Positions 1-10,563 are shown, counted from the stretch's first letter. The stretch is DNA of 40,867 nt from JBOGTC01 sp050692055 (GCA_050692055.1 JBOGTC010000069.1:1-40867); one strand, 5' to 3'. The notes: a model not told the origin generated them from the sequence alone. Numbers and translations are program-made.

Positions 1-289
1 CCGCTTCTCGGAGCAGCGAAGCCGCCTCGCGAAGTGGCCCGGATGGCGGCTGCTCGCCGCTGACGATGCGAGCGCCGCCCCGCCGCGCCGCGGCCAGGGC
101 GACGTCGAGTGCGCCCTGGAGCGTCTCCAGTGCCGATGCGGCCCTCGCTGTCCCGGCCTGCGCGGCGGCGTGCGCGGAGGCGGCGCGCACCGGGTCCGCC
201 AGGCGTGCATCGGCCGAGCGCTGCCCGAAAAGCCCGCCAACGAGGCCAATGGCGACCGCCCCGGCGACGGCTGCGCGAGCCCCTATCAT
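1..289 (-). CDS. Hypothetical exported or membrane-anchored protein, 3' end beyond window
   Basis: The minus strand is open from an ATG at 289 to the window edge, giving 96 residues without a stop. The N-terminus reads MIGARAAVAGAVAIGLVGG, a short basic start followed by a hydrophobic Ala/Gly/Val/Ile stretch, which looks like a signal peptide or signal anchor. The rest is Ala/Arg-rich and probably helical. A GAGG lies about 11 nt before the ATG. The gene diverges from the adenosine deaminase at 296, with only six bases between the two start codons. No family was recognised and no function is proposed. It is unlikely to be a chance frame, because the start, hydrophobic segment and orientation fit a divergent gene, but it is cut off by the window. 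Confidence 0.5.
   Translation of the reverse strand, partial: MIGARAAVAGAVAIGLVGGLFGQRSADARLADPVRAASAHAAAQAGTARAASALETLQGALDVALAAARRGGARIVSGEQPPSGPLREAASLLREA
284..289 (+). promoter_or_regulatory. -10-like box TATCAT for the adenosine deaminase gene
   Basis: TATCAT (5 of 6 to TATAAT) ends six bases before the ATG at 296, placing transcription start at or beside the start codon. No Shine-Dalgarno precedes that ATG. The same geometry recurs at many genes in this window. No convincing -35 hexamer is visible. Confidence 0.5.
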
Positions 290-295
290 GCCGTC

Positions 296-1339
296 ATGGA
301 CCTCGTCGAGGCGCTCCGGGCACTGCCGAAGGCCGAGCTCCACCAGCATCTCGACGGTTCGGTGCGTCCGGCGACCGCCGTGGAGCTGGCCGAGGCCATC
401 GGCATGCCGCTGACGCTCGACGATGCCCGCGGGCGCATGGTCGGCCCGCCGCGCTGCCGCAACCAGGCGGAGCTGCTGGCGTACTTCGATCTTCCGATCG
501 CCCTGCTCCAGACCGAGGCGGCACTGCGCCGCGTGACAGCCGAGCTGGTGGATGCCCTCGCGGAGGACGGCGTCCGATACGCCGAGATCCGCTGGGCGCC
601 GCGGCTCCATCTCGGGCGCGGCCTCTCGGTCGGTGACGTCATCGAGGCCGTCGCCACCGGCATCGGCGAAGCCACCACCCCACGCGCGAGCGCGCCGCTC
701 GTCTGCCTCATCGTGACCGCCATGCGTTTGCATCCGCCGGCCGCCAACGTCGAGCTGGCCCGGACCGCGGCCGCCGTCGGCCACCCGGTGGTCGGATTCG
801 ACCTTGCCGGTCCGGAGGCCGAATGGCCGGCGCCACCCCATGCCGCCGCTTTCCGCGAGGCGCAGGAGGGCGGCCTGGCGCTGACCGTGCACGCCGGAGA
901 GGTGCCCGACCCTGGCCGCATTCGCGAGGCGCTCGACCTCGGCGCACATCGCATCGCGCACGGCGTCACGTCGATCGAGGACGAGCAGATCGTGGGCCTG
1001 CTGCGAACGCGCGACGTGACGCTCGACGTGTGCCCCACCTCGAACGTCCAGGCCGGGATCGTGTCGCAGCTTGACGAGCACCCGCTGGCACGGCTGCATC
1101 GCGCCGGGGTCAGCGTCACCATCTCGACCGATGACCGCACGGTGAGCGATACGACGCTCACCGACGAGATGGCCCGCACCGCCACGGCGCTGCGCCTGAC
1201 GCGAGGCGAGCTCGCCGCGATCGCCGTCAATGGCTTTCGGCGCGCGTTCGCGCCTCCGGCCCGCGTGGCGCCGCTCCTCGCTGAGGCTGAGCGGGCGTGG
1301 GCGGCATGGGCGGCCGAGCCGGATGAGATCATCGGCTGA
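296..1339 (+). CDS. add: Adenosine deaminase
   Basis: Zn-dependent deaminase of 347 residues converting (deoxy)adenosine to (deoxy)inosine in the cytoplasm. The active-site set is complete: HQHLDG (His16, His18, Asp20) near the N-terminus, VHAGE (His199, Glu202), RIAHG (His222) and STDD (Asp279, Asp280). The length fits bacterial adenosine deaminases of about 330-350 residues. The frame is open upstream to 170, but ATG 296 puts HxHLDG at the usual distance from the N-terminus and has TATCAT six bases before it. It lies beside a nucleoside importer and nucleoside hydrolase, so purine salvage is the likely role. It overlaps the convergent HAD gene by 11 bp. A second, altered family member lies at 12944-14020. 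Confidence 0.9.
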   Translation: MDLVEALRALPKAELHQHLDGSVRPATAVELAEAIGMPLTLDDARGRMVGPPRCRNQAELLAYFDLPIALLQTEAALRRVTAELVDALAEDGVRYAEIRWAPRLHLGRGLSVGDVIEAVATGIGEATTPRASAPLVCLIVTAMRLHPPAANVELARTAAAVGHPVVGFDLAGPEAEWPAPPHAAAFREAQEGGLALTVHAGEVPDPGRIREALDLGAHRIAHGVTSIEDEQIVGLLRTRDVTLDVCPTSNVQAGIVSQLDEHPLARLHRAGVSVTISTDDRTVSDTTLTDEMARTATALRLTRGELAAIAVNGFRRAFAPPARVAPLLAEAERAWAAWAAEPDEIIG

Positions 1340-2183
1340 GGCGAGGCAGCAGCACGCTCAGCACCTCGGAGGGGTCCGCCGCGACGGCATCAGGGCAGCG
1401 CTCCCCATCCAGCGTCGCGACGGTGGCGGCATCGGCGACCCCGGTCAGCACCAGGATGGAGGCCATCCCCGCGCGCCGGGCAGCGACCACGTCAGCGTCC
1501 GGGTTGTCGCCCACCACGACCGCCTCGGACGGAGCCACGGCGGCGGCCTCCGCCGTGGCCAGGAACATCTGGGGCTGTGGCTTGCCGATGATCAGCGGAC
1601 TCACGCCGCTGGCGGCCGAAATGGCCGCGACGATGGCCCCGGCGCCCGGCAGGAAGCCGGCGGGCGTCGGGTAGCGCTCGTCTGCGTTGGTGGCCACGAA
1701 CGCGGCTCCGGCCCGCACCGCGCTCGAGGCGGCCGCCAGGCGCCGGTAGTCGAAGGCGGGATCGAGGCCCGCCAGCACCGCGTCGTACCCAGCCTGCAGC
1801 GGACCGCCATCGTAGTCCGGCGGCGCGGCGTCGGCTGCGTCCTGGGCCTCGAAGCCCGCCAGCTCGAGCTCCTCGACCATGCCGGCGGCGCCGACCGCCA
1901 TCACGCGGCGCACGTAGGACGCGTGACGAGCGAGGTGCTCGATCGTGGCCGTCGTCGAGGTCACGATCTCCTCGGCGCTGGTCTCGATCCCCATATCGCG
2001 CAGCAGCGCCACGTATCCGGAGCGCGCGACCATCGAGTTATTGGTGACGAAGCGCACGATCACCCCGGCGTGGTGCAGCCGGTTGATCATGGGCGCCGCA
2101 CCCGGGATCCGCTGGGTCCCGCGGTAGACGACCCCGTCGAGGTCGAAGATGACGAGGCGCACCCTCGCCGGCAGATCGGCCAT
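1329..2183 (-). CDS. HAD-superfamily class IIA (NagD/4-nitrophenylphosphatase-like) hydrolase
   Basis: Protein of 284 residues with haloacid dehalogenase motifs: FDLDGVVYRG near residue 13 (nucleophile Asp14, general acid Asp16), VTNNS (motif II), GKPQPQMF (motif III Lys) and VVGDNPDADVVAARRAGM (motif IV). The order, spacing and C2-type cap are those of the NagD/phosphoglycolate phosphatase-like class. The substrate cannot be read from sequence; beside nucleoside salvage genes a nucleotide or sugar phosphate is plausible. The frame is open upstream to 2351, but ATG 2183 gives a normal N-terminus six residues before the beta strand carrying motif I. TATCAT at 2194-2199 lies ten bases upstream. 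It converges on add and diverges from the importer operon. Confidence 0.85.
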   Translation of the reverse strand: MADLPARVRLVIFDLDGVVYRGTQRIPGAAPMINRLHHAGVIVRFVTNNSMVARSGYVALLRDMGIETSAEEIVTSTTATIEHLARHASYVRRVMAVGAAGMVEELELAGFEAQDAADAAPPDYDGGPLQAGYDAVLAGLDPAFDYRRLAAASSAVRAGAAFVATNADERYPTPAGFLPGAGAIVAAISAASGVSPLIIGKPQPQMFLATAEAAAVAPSEAVVVGDNPDADVVAARRAGMASILVLTGVADAATVATLDGERCPDAVAADPSEVLSVLLPRLSR

Positions 2184-2262
2184 CAGGCGCCAGATGATAC
2201 GCGTGCGGCCTTTCCCTCCGGGCCGGGAGAAAATTGTGCTGGCCTGCGAGATGGCCAGGAAG

Positions 2263-2374
2263 TATGATGCCGCGAAATCAGCGCCGGGCTCCCTCCGTCT
2301 TCGCCCGCGCGCAATCGGAGGCGCCGCGACGGCTCGCGGCTGAGCGTGCACCCGAGTGGTGCGGAGGAGACCAA
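2263..2374 (+). promoter_or_regulatory. Putative -10 box and structured leader of the nucleoside importer operon
   Basis: TATGAT at 2263-2268 is a good -10 candidate without a clear -35. The following leader of about 100 nt can form three consecutive hairpins: CCTCCG/CGGAGG (2292-2297 with 2316-2321), GCCGCGA/TCGCGGC (2323-2329 with 2334-2340) and GCACC/GGTGC (2348-2352 with 2358-2362). The Shine-Dalgarno GGAGG (2363-2367) begins directly after the last stem, seven bases before ATG 2375. It matches no riboswitch class I recognise. Confidence 0.4.
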
Positions 2375-3487
2375 ATGCGGAAGCACCCCAGCTTCGTGGT
2401 GATGGCCATCTTGGCCTCGCTCGTCCTCATTCTGGCGGCCTGCCAGAACGGCGGCGAGAGCCCCACCGAAGCGGCCGAAACCGAGCCGGCCGAGACCGAG
2501 CCGGCCGAGACCGCTGCGCCGGAGGCTGACTTCAACGCCTGCGAGGTGAGCGACGTCGGCGGCATCGATGACAAGGGCTTCAACCAGAACGCCTTCGAGG
2601 GTCTTGAGCTCGCCGAGGCGGAGCTCGGCGTCGAGATCGACTTCCTGGAGTCGGCGGGGGCCACCGACTACGATCGCAACATCCAGACCTGGATCGACCA
2701 GGGATGCGACATCATCGTGACGGTCGGCTTCCTGCTGGGGGACGCGACCGCGACCGCTGCCGAGGCGAACCCCGACCAGCTATTCACCATCGTCGACTTC
2801 GCGTACGACCCGCCGTTCGATAACGTCCAGGGCCTGGTCTTCGCCACCGACGAGGCATCGATGATGGCCGGCTACCTAGCTGCCGGCATGAGCGAGTCCG
2901 GCACCGTCGGCACGTTCGGCGGCATCAACATCCCGCCGGTCTCCATCTTCATGGACGGCTTCGCGGCGGGCATCAACTACTTCAACGACCAGCGGGGCGC
3001 GGATGTTCAGCTTCTCGGCTGGGATCCGGCGAACCCCGAGGGCGGCACCTTCGTAAACAACTTCGAGAGCCTCGAGGACGGCCGCAACACGGCTGAGGCC
3101 CTCATGCAGGAGGGCGCCGACGTGATCTTCCCGGTCGCCGGCCCGGTGGGCCTGGGCGCCATGGCGGCGGTGCAGGACCGCGGCGAGCTGTTCATCGGTG
3201 TCGACGTCGACCAGTACATCTCGACCGACGAGGAGTTCGCCGACATCATGCTGTCGAGCGTCCTCAAGCGCATTGACAACGCGGTCTTCGCCGCCATCGA
3301 GGACGCCATGGACGGCGCCTTCGACGGACCGATCTACGAGGGCACGCTCGAGAACGAGGGCGTCGGCCTGGCGCCGTACCACGACTTCGAGGGCGAGGTC
3401 CCGCCGGAGCTCACCGACGAGATCGAGGCGCTGCGCCAGGCGATCATCTCCGGCGACGTGGCCGTGGCGGACTGGACGGCCCCGTAA
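2375..3487 (+). CDS. BMP/PnrA-family nucleoside-binding lipoprotein of an ABC importer
   Basis: Substrate-binding lipoprotein of 370 residues that captures purine nucleosides outside the membrane and delivers them to the permeases encoded downstream. The signal peptide ends in lipobox LAAC with lipidated Cys23. A flexible repeat-rich linker of TEPAE units follows (about residues 27-48), then the BMP fold: DVGGIDDKGFNQNAFEG, the DIIVTVGF strand, GTFGGINIPPV, GVDVDQY and a late SSVLKRID helix. These are family features; PnrA/BmpA relatives bind guanosine or inosine. The start is firm, with GGAGG seven bases upstream. It leads an operon with the ATPase, two permeases and nucleoside hydrolase, and a hairpin separates it from the ATPase. 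Confidence 0.9.
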   Translation: MRKHPSFVVMAILASLVLILAACQNGGESPTEAAETEPAETEPAETAAPEADFNACEVSDVGGIDDKGFNQNAFEGLELAEAELGVEIDFLESAGATDYDRNIQTWIDQGCDIIVTVGFLLGDATATAAEANPDQLFTIVDFAYDPPFDNVQGLVFATDEASMMAGYLAAGMSESGTVGTFGGINIPPVSIFMDGFAAGINYFNDQRGADVQLLGWDPANPEGGTFVNNFESLEDGRNTAEALMQEGADVIFPVAGPVGLGAMAAVQDRGELFIGVDVDQYISTDEEFADIMLSSVLKRIDNAVFAAIEDAMDGAFDGPIYEGTLENEGVGLAPYHDFEGEVPPELTDEIEALRQAIISGDVAVADWTAP

Positions 3488-3509
3488 GGCATCTCTCCCC
3501 ATAGGCATC

Positions 3510-3548
3510 GACAGGCGGCCCTTCGCCCCGGCGGACGGGCCGCCTGTC
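3510..3548 (+). terminator. 12-bp perfect stem-loop between binding protein and ATPase genes
   Basis: GACAGGCGGCCC (3510-3521) is fully complementary to GGGCCGCCTGTC (3537-3548) across a 15-nt loop, and ATAGG/CCTAT outside can extend the stem. No U-run follows. Its place after the binding-protein gene inside an importer operon suggests partial termination or 3'-end stabilisation that raises binding-protein dosage. Confidence 0.6.
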
Positions 3549-3576
3549 CCTATCCTCAACGGAGGACGTTCGGCGC

Positions 3577-5123
3577 GTGAAGCTCGAGCTGCGGGGGATC
3601 ACCAAGCGCTTCCCCGGCGTCATCGCCAACGACGGCGTTGACCTGTCGGTCGAGCCCGCCGAGATCCATGCCCTGCTCGGCGAGAACGGAGCGGGCAAGA
3701 GCACGCTCATGAACGTCCTCTACGGCCTCTACCAGCCGGACGAGGGCGAGATCGCCATCGACGGCACGCCGGTCGTGTTCCACGATCCGGGCGACGCGAT
3801 CGCCGCAGGGATCGGCATGGTGCACCAGCATTTCATGCTGGTGCCGGTGTTCACGGTGACCGAGAATGTCATGCTCGGCGTCGAGTCGGTCTCAGGCCCG
3901 ATTGGCCTGCTCGATACTGAGGAGGCGCGTCGTCGCATCGTGGAGGTCAGTGAGCAGCACGGCCTGCGGGTCGATCCCGACGCCACCATCGAGGACCTGC
4001 CGGTCGGCGTCCGGCAGCGGGTCGAGATCATCAAGATGCTGTACCGGCGGTCGAAGCTGCTCGTCCTTGACGAGCCGACCGCCGTGCTCACCCCCCAGGA
4101 GATCACCGACCTGTTCGAGGTGATGCGCTCGCTGAAGGCCGCGGGCACCGCGATCGTCTTCATCACGCATAAGCTCAACGAGGTGCTCGACGTCGCCGAC
4201 CGCATCACCGTCCTGCGTCGTGGAAAGGTCGTCGGCACCACGACACCGCAGGAGGCCGATGAGACCGGGCTGGCTCGCATGATGGTGGGGCGGCCGGTGC
4301 AGCTCCGGGTCGACAAGGCAGCGGCGAAGCCCGCCGAACCGGTGCTCAGGGTGCAGAACCTGACCGTTCTCGATGACCGGGCGCACACGGCCGTTCGCGA
4401 CCTGGACCTCGAGGTTCGCGCCGGCGAGATCGTCGCCATCGCCGGCGTGCAGGGCAACGGGCAGACAGAGCTCGTGGAGGCCATCACTGGCCTGCGTCCG
4501 GCGCTCGCCGGCGAGATCAGCGTGGATGGCAGCGAGATCAGGCCGGATCCGCGCCGCGTCTTCGGCGCCGGCGTGGGCCACGTCCCGGAGGACCGGCTCG
4601 AAGAGGGGCTGATCCCAGGCTTCACAGTGGCGGACAACCTGGTCCTCAACAGCTATCACCTCAAGCCGTACTCGAACGGGCTGGCGCTCCAGCGCGACGC
4701 GATCCTCGCCACCGCCGGGTCGTTGGTGCAGGAGTACGACGTGCGCACCCCGTCGGCTGCGAATGACGTCGGAAACCTGTCGGGTGGCAACCAGCAGAAG
4801 GTCATCGTGGCGCGCGAGTTCAGCCGTCCGCTGCGGCTGCTGGTGGCCGCGCAGCCCACGCGTGGCCTCGACGTCGGCAGCATCGAGTACATCCACCGGC
4901 GCATAGTGGAGAAGCGTGACGAGGGCACCGCGGTCCTGATCGTGTCCACCGAGCTTGACGAGGTCCTCTCGCTCGGCGACCGCATCGCCGTCATGTACCA
5001 GGGGCGAATCGTCGACGTCCTGGATCCCGACGAGGCCAACCCGGAGCGCCTGGGCCTGCTCATGGGCGGTGCCCACCCCGAGGAGCACACCGCCGAGGAG
5101 GTGGCGGCATCGGTGGCCGAGCG

Positions 5124-5127
<4 letters not shown>
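3577..5127 (+). CDS. Nucleoside ABC importer ATPase with two nucleotide-binding domains
   Basis: Cytoplasmic ATPase of 516 residues with two fused ABC domains, as in carbohydrate/nucleoside (NupO/YufO-type) importers. Domain 1 has Walker A GENGAGKS (35-42), a signature-like LPVGVRQ (141-147) and Walker B LLVLDEPTAVL. Domain 2 has a degenerate Walker A GVQGNGQT (290-297), a canonical signature LSGGNQQK (401-408) and a Walker B with AAQPTRGLD, where the usual Asp-Glu is Ala-Gln. One impaired site is normal for this family. The start is GTG 3577 with GGAGG at 3561-3565, a rather long spacing. The stop overlaps the next start as ATGA. Confidence 0.9.
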
Positions 5128-6340
<1,213 letters not shown>

Positions 6341-6344
<4 letters not shown>

Positions 6345-7603
6345 CCGGGGCGACGCAGGCGATTGCGGCGCGGCGCGGCCTCTCCGTGAGCCGTTCACAG
6401 GTGCTCGGAGTCGCCTACCTCGCCCTGGCGGCGGTGATCCTCTTCCTGTTCACCGGCGTGGAGGCCAACGCGCAGACGACCTTCAACCTCAACCTGGGGG
6501 GCGACACGATCCAGGTTCCCAACCTCGTCGTCCCTTCGGCCGGCACGGCCTACGTCCTTGCCGGGCTCGCCGCGTTCGCCGGCGCCGTGCAGCTCACGCG
6601 CGGACTCGGCGGCTGGGGCGCGATGGCCGCCGCCCTCGCCGTCTTCGCGTTCGTCTTCGGCTTCCTCACGTGGGCCGGCGCCGGCGGATCGATGAACCTG
6701 ACCGGCATCTTCGAGAGCACGCTCCAGCGGGCGGTCCCGATCACCTTCGGCGCGCTCTCCGGCGTGCTCTGCGAGCGGGCGGGAGTGGTGAACGTCGCGA
6801 TCGAGGGCATGCTGCTCACCGGCGCCTTCGTCGCGGCCGTGGTGGGCAGCATCGCGGGCAGCTGGATCGGGCTCGTCGCCGCCATCGCCGCCGGTGGCCT
6901 CATCGCCGCCCTGCTGGCGGTCTTGGCCATTCGTTACCGCGTCGACCAGATCGTGGCAGGCATCCTGATCAACATCCTGGCCCTGGGGCTGACCAGCTAC
7001 CTGTCGGCGGGGCTGCTGACCGAGGTCCGGGAGCTCAACTCGCCCGAACGTTTTGGCCCCGTCGAGATCCCCTTCCTGTCGACGCTGCCCATCGTGGGCC
7101 CCGTCCTGTTCCGCAACTCGATCTTCGTCTATTTCATGTTCGCCGCGATCATCGTGCTCCACGTCATGCTCTTCAAGACCCGATACGGACTGCGCGTGCG
7201 GGCCGTCGGCGAGCATCCCAAGGCGGCCGATACGGTGGGCATCGACGTCCATTTCATCCGCTACCGCAACGTGATCCTGGGTGGGATGCTGGCCGGCCTG
7301 GGCGGCGCCTTCTTCACCATCGGCTCGACCGGCCAGTTCGAGCAGGAGATGACGGCGGGTCGCGGCTTCATCGGCCTGGCGGCCATGATCTTCGGCGGCT
7401 GGAATCCGATCGGCGCCTTCGGCGCCGGTCTCGTCTTCGGGTTCGCCGATGCCCTCCAGAACCGTCTCTCGATCCTGAACATCGCGGTGCCGTCACAGCT
7501 GATGGCCATGGTCCCATATGTCGTCACGATCATCGTGGTGGCCGGGCTCGTCGGGCGGGTTCGCGCGCCGGCCGCCGACGGCCGGCCGTACCATAAGGAG
7601 TGA
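6341..7603 (+). CDS. Nucleoside ABC importer permease 2 (BPD_transp_2 family)
   Basis: Second permease, 420 residues, starting at ATG 6341 in an ATGA overlap with permease 1. The frame is open far upstream, but that stretch is antiparallel or out-of-frame coding of the preceding genes. Landmarks include ITFGALSGVLCERAGVVNVAIEGML, DQIVAGILINILALG and GRGFIGLAAMIFGGWNP, matching the shorter permease of NupQ type. An insertion of polar residues after the first helix (about residues 38-60, LNLNLGGDTIQVPNL) may be an outside loop. The gene ends in an AAGGAGTGA sequence that both terminates it and overlaps the GTG start of the nucleoside hydrolase. Confidence 0.88.
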
Positions 7604-8535
7604 CCGCGGCGACGCACCGCGTCATCCTCGACTGCGACCCCGGCCACGACGACGCGATGGCGATCCTGCTGGCCGCGGCGTCCCCGGCGATCGAGCTCAT
7701 CGCCATCACGACCGTGGCGGGAAACCAGACGCTCGACAAGACGACGCTCAACGCACGACGGGTGTGCAGCGTGGCGGGGATCGAGAACGTGCCGATCGTG
7801 CCGGGCCGGGACCGTCCGCTCGTCCGCGACCAGCTCGTCGCCGCCTCCATCCACGGCGAGTCGGGGCTCGACGGCCCGGCCTGGTCCACGCCAACCGTGG
7901 AGGCTGCGTCGCGGGATGCCGTCGACCTCATCGTCTCCGAAGCCCTTGCCGGCGGCCTCACGATCGTCGCGGTGGGGCCGCTCACGAACGTGGCGAGCGC
8001 CATACAGGGCGAGCCTCGCGTGCGTGAGGCGCTCGAGCGGGTCGTCCTGATGGGCGGCGCCATCGGCCTCGGCAACTGGACGCCGGCGGCCGAGTTCAAC
8101 ATCCACGCCGATCCAGAGGCGGCCGAGATCGTGTTCACCTCCGGCACGCCGATCACCATGGTTCCGCTGGAGGTGACGCACCGGGCGCTGGCCACGGACC
8201 AGGTCCTGGCGCGCATCGATGCGCTCGGGACGCCGGTCGGGCGCATGGCGGCCCAGCTGCTGCGCTACTTCGCCGAGACCTATCGCCGCGTCTTCGGCTT
8301 CGAGGCGCCCGCGGTCCACGATCCGTGCGCCGTCGCCGCGCTGATCGACCCAGGGATCGTCTCCACGCGCCGACTGAACGTCATGATCGACACGGAGTCC
8401 ACGCTCAGCGCCGGCCGGACGGTGGTGGACGTCTACGGCACAACCGGGCGCGCGCCCAATGCCGACGTGGGCACCGATCTCGACGTCGACCGATTCTGGG
8501 ACGAGATGGTGCGGGCGCTGGCAACCTACGGCTGA
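7600..8535 (+). CDS. Inosine-uridine-type nucleoside hydrolase
   Basis: Cleaves the N-glycosidic bond of imported nucleosides to base plus ribose. The protein has 311 residues. The Ca-binding N-terminal motif DCDPGHDDAMA (residues 11-21) is complete, followed by VAVGPLTNVA, MGGAIGLGNWTPAAEFNIHADPEAA and VHDPCAVAA, all family landmarks. The start is GTG 7600, overlapping the permease stop as GTGA; it is the only start that leaves the Asp motif an N-terminal strand, but the AAGGAG sits directly against it, so expression probably depends on coupling. As last gene of the importer operon it sets the pathway: import, hydrolysis, base salvage. It converges on the P450 gene with five bases between stops. 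Confidence 0.9.
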   Translation: MTAATHRVILDCDPGHDDAMAILLAAASPAIELIAITTVAGNQTLDKTTLNARRVCSVAGIENVPIVPGRDRPLVRDQLVAASIHGESGLDGPAWSTPTVEAASRDAVDLIVSEALAGGLTIVAVGPLTNVASAIQGEPRVREALERVVLMGGAIGLGNWTPAAEFNIHADPEAAEIVFTSGTPITMVPLEVTHRALATDQVLARIDALGTPVGRMAAQLLRYFAETYRRVFGFEAPAVHDPCAVAALIDPGIVSTRRLNVMIDTESTLSAGRTVVDVYGTTGRAPNADVGTDLDVDRFWDEMVRALATYG

Positions 8536-8540
8536 AGCGA

Positions 8541-9746
8541 TCAGGCCGAGACGCGCAGCTCGCGCAGGCCGCGGATGATGTAGCTCGGCTTCCAGGCCGG
8601 CTCAGCTTCCAGCCTGAGCGACGGCAGCCTCCGCAGGATCGTGTCGAAGGAGATCTCCATCTCCATGCGGGCCAATGGCGCGCCAAGGCAGTAGTGAATG
8701 CCCGCGCCGAAGGACACGTGCGGGTTCGGCTCCCGGGCGAGGTCCAGGGTGTTCGGTCGCTCGAAGGCGGCGGGGTCCCGGTTTGCCGATCCGAACAGGA
8801 GCGCCAGCTCCGACCCTCGCGGGATGTCGATCTCGCCCACCGAGATCGGCTCGAGCGCCCAGCGCTCGAACATCTGGAGCGGCGTGTCGTATCGCAGCAG
8901 CTCATCGACCGCGGTGGCGAGGAGCGAGGGGTGGTCTCCGCGCAGCCGCGCGCGCTGGTCGGGATGGCGGAAGAGGCTCCACCACGCGTTCGCGGTTCCG
9001 TTCACGGACGCTTCATGGCCTGCATTGAGGAGGAGCACGCAGGTCCCGATCAGCTCGTCCTCGGTGAGCTGGTCGCCGGCATCCACCACGGCCGCCAGGC
9101 CGCTGATCAGGTCGTTACCGGGTGACTGCCGCCGCTCACGGCTGAGCGCCCGAAGGTACTCGCTGAACTCGACGGCGGCGCGAACGGCGGTACGCCCGGC
9201 CTCGTCGGTGGGGTTCAGTTCGTACATGCCGCAGATGTCCGCCGACCATGGCCGCAGGGCATGGCGATCCTCCGCCGGGATGCCGAGGAGCTCGGCGATG
9301 ACCGCCACCGGCAGTGGCTCGGCCAGCTCCCGTACGAGGTCGAAGCTTCCCGCGCCGGCGACCCGATCGACGAGCGTGTCCATGATCGCCTGGACGCGGG
9401 GACGCAGCTGCTCGACCACCCGCGGCGTGAAGGCCCGCGACACGAGCCGGCGCAGGCGCGTGTGGTCGGGCGGCTCCCGATCGAGCATGCCGTTGCGGAT
9501 GACATGCCAGAACGGCTCCAGCCAGCCCGGCTCGGCGGGCCGGCCCATCTCCTCGTGTGTGACGACGTGGAGATAGCTGCGGCCCAGGCGTCGGTCGCGG
9601 AGCAGGGCGTTGACGTCGGCGTGGCGCGGGATCAGCCACTGGTTCGTCTGCTCGTGGTATTGGGCGCGGGCGCCGTCCCGGAGCGTGGCGTACGCCGGAT
9701 AGGGATCGGCCACGAAAGCCGGATCGGCTGGCGCGAAGACGCTCAT
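8541..9746 (-). CDS. Cytochrome P450 monooxygenase
   Basis: Soluble class I bacterial P450 of 401 residues. The heme-binding loop FGAGIHYCLG holds the thiolate ligand Cys353. The K-helix ExxR is Glu282-Arg285 (DELLRYDTP), and the I-helix reads AGHEAS (242-247), where the oxygen-activating position after the acid is Ala-Ser rather than the usual Thr pair. It is similar in layout to CYP105/107-like enzymes, but the substrate cannot be inferred. No ferredoxin or reductase gene adjoins it. ATG 9746 is preceded by TATCCT (9753-9758) with six bases between, a leaderless arrangement. The metallophosphoesterase gene lies upstream on the same strand, 49 bp away. Confidence 0.92.
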   Translation of the reverse strand: MSVFAPADPAFVADPYPAYATLRDGARAQYHEQTNQWLIPRHADVNALLRDRRLGRSYLHVVTHEEMGRPAEPGWLEPFWHVIRNGMLDREPPDHTRLRRLVSRAFTPRVVEQLRPRVQAIMDTLVDRVAGAGSFDLVRELAEPLPVAVIAELLGIPAEDRHALRPWSADICGMYELNPTDEAGRTAVRAAVEFSEYLRALSRERRQSPGNDLISGLAAVVDAGDQLTEDELIGTCVLLLNAGHEASVNGTANAWWSLFRHPDQRARLRGDHPSLLATAVDELLRYDTPLQMFERWALEPISVGEIDIPRGSELALLFGSANRDPAAFERPNTLDLAREPNPHVSFGAGIHYCLGAPLARMEMEISFDTILRRLPSLRLEAEPAWKPSYIIRGLRELRVSA

Positions 9747-9795
9747 CGGCGCAGGATACGCGACGCTCAGTCGAAGGCTGCCTGGCTGCCCTGCG

Positions 9796-10563
9796 TCAGC
9801 CGCCCGTGGTGAGCTCCTGTGCCAGGTGCATGTCGTAGGCGTGGTGCGGGTGCGCCGTGGGCGCCAGGCGCATCAGGTCGACCGGCAGACCGGTCGCGGC
9901 GAGGTCGCGCACCACCTGGTGGTGGTCATAGTCGACGGAGCGGAAGCCGACCGCGATGTCCGGATCGCCGATGTACACAACGGCATATCTCGCGCGGGCG
10001 TCGCCATCCGTCCCGCAGCCGACGGAGCCGGCCGCCACGAAGTGAGCCCTGCCCACGACGCGATGGAAGGCTTCATGCGTGTGGCCGAAGCAGAACAGGT
10101 CGTCCGCCTCGTCGCTGGCGATGCGGGCGAAGAAGCGCGACGGCCGGTCAGACCACAGGTACTCGGACGCCTTGAGCGGCGAGCCGTGGAAGAAGAGTGC
10201 CGAGCGTCCCGCCAGCTCAATGCGCAGCGTCTGCGGCAGCGTGCGCAGCCAGGCGCGGTTCTCATCGGTCAGGCGGGTGGCGCTCCATGCGAGCGAGGCC
10301 AGTCCGGCGGCCTCTGCCTCGGCGGTCGGCCACAGCGCGCCGCTCTGCTCGCGGTCCATGCCGATCGCCTCGTCCCAGTTGCCCTGCACGGTCGGGACTC
10401 CGCGGCCGCGCAGCTCGTCGACCACCTCGTTGGGGTGTGGGCCGCGGCCGACGACGTCGCCGACGCAGAACGTCGCGTCCGCCCCGATCTGCTCGACGTC
10501 GGCGAGCACCGCCCGCAGCGCGGGCAGGTTGGCATGAATGTCCCCCAGCACCGCGATTCGCAT
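9796..10563 (-). CDS. Metallophosphoesterase (YfcE/MJ0936-like)
   Basis: Calcineurin-type phosphoesterase of 255 residues. Two-metal-site motifs appear in order: GDIHANLPAL at residues 7-16 (Asp8, His10), CVGDVVGRGPHPNE (second Asp), GNWD (Asn), FFHGSP (His) and FGHTHE (His-x-His). This set matches small phosphodiesterases of the YfcE/MJ0936 class and diadenosine tetraphosphatase-like proteins; the substrate is unknown. The frame stays open to 10671, but ATG 10563 starts directly with MRIAVLGDIHAN as in the family. A GACAAT lies seven bases before it. The upstream intergenic region carries a dispersed repeat (10666-10802). Confidence 0.85.
   Translation of the reverse strand: MRIAVLGDIHANLPALRAVLADVEQIGADATFCVGDVVGRGPHPNEVVDELRGRGVPTVQGNWDEAIGMDREQSGALWPTAEAEAAGLASLAWSATRLTDENRAWLRTLPQTLRIELAGRSALFFHGSPLKASEYLWSDRPSRFFARIASDEADDLFCFGHTHEAFHRVVGRAHFVAAGSVGCGTDGDARARYAVVYIGDPDIAVGFRSVDYDHHQVVRDLAATGLPVDLMRLAPTAHPHHAYDMHLAQELTTGG

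Noticed and set aside
170..295. Upstream extension of the adenosine deaminase frame
   Set aside because: The extra 42 residues are Arg/Ala-rich without homology and run antisense to the plausible gene at 1-289; ATG 296 fits the family N-terminus and the -10 box.
2275..2374. Purine riboswitch in the nucleoside importer leader
   Set aside because: The conserved three-way-junction core and loop sequences of purine or preQ1 riboswitches are not visible.
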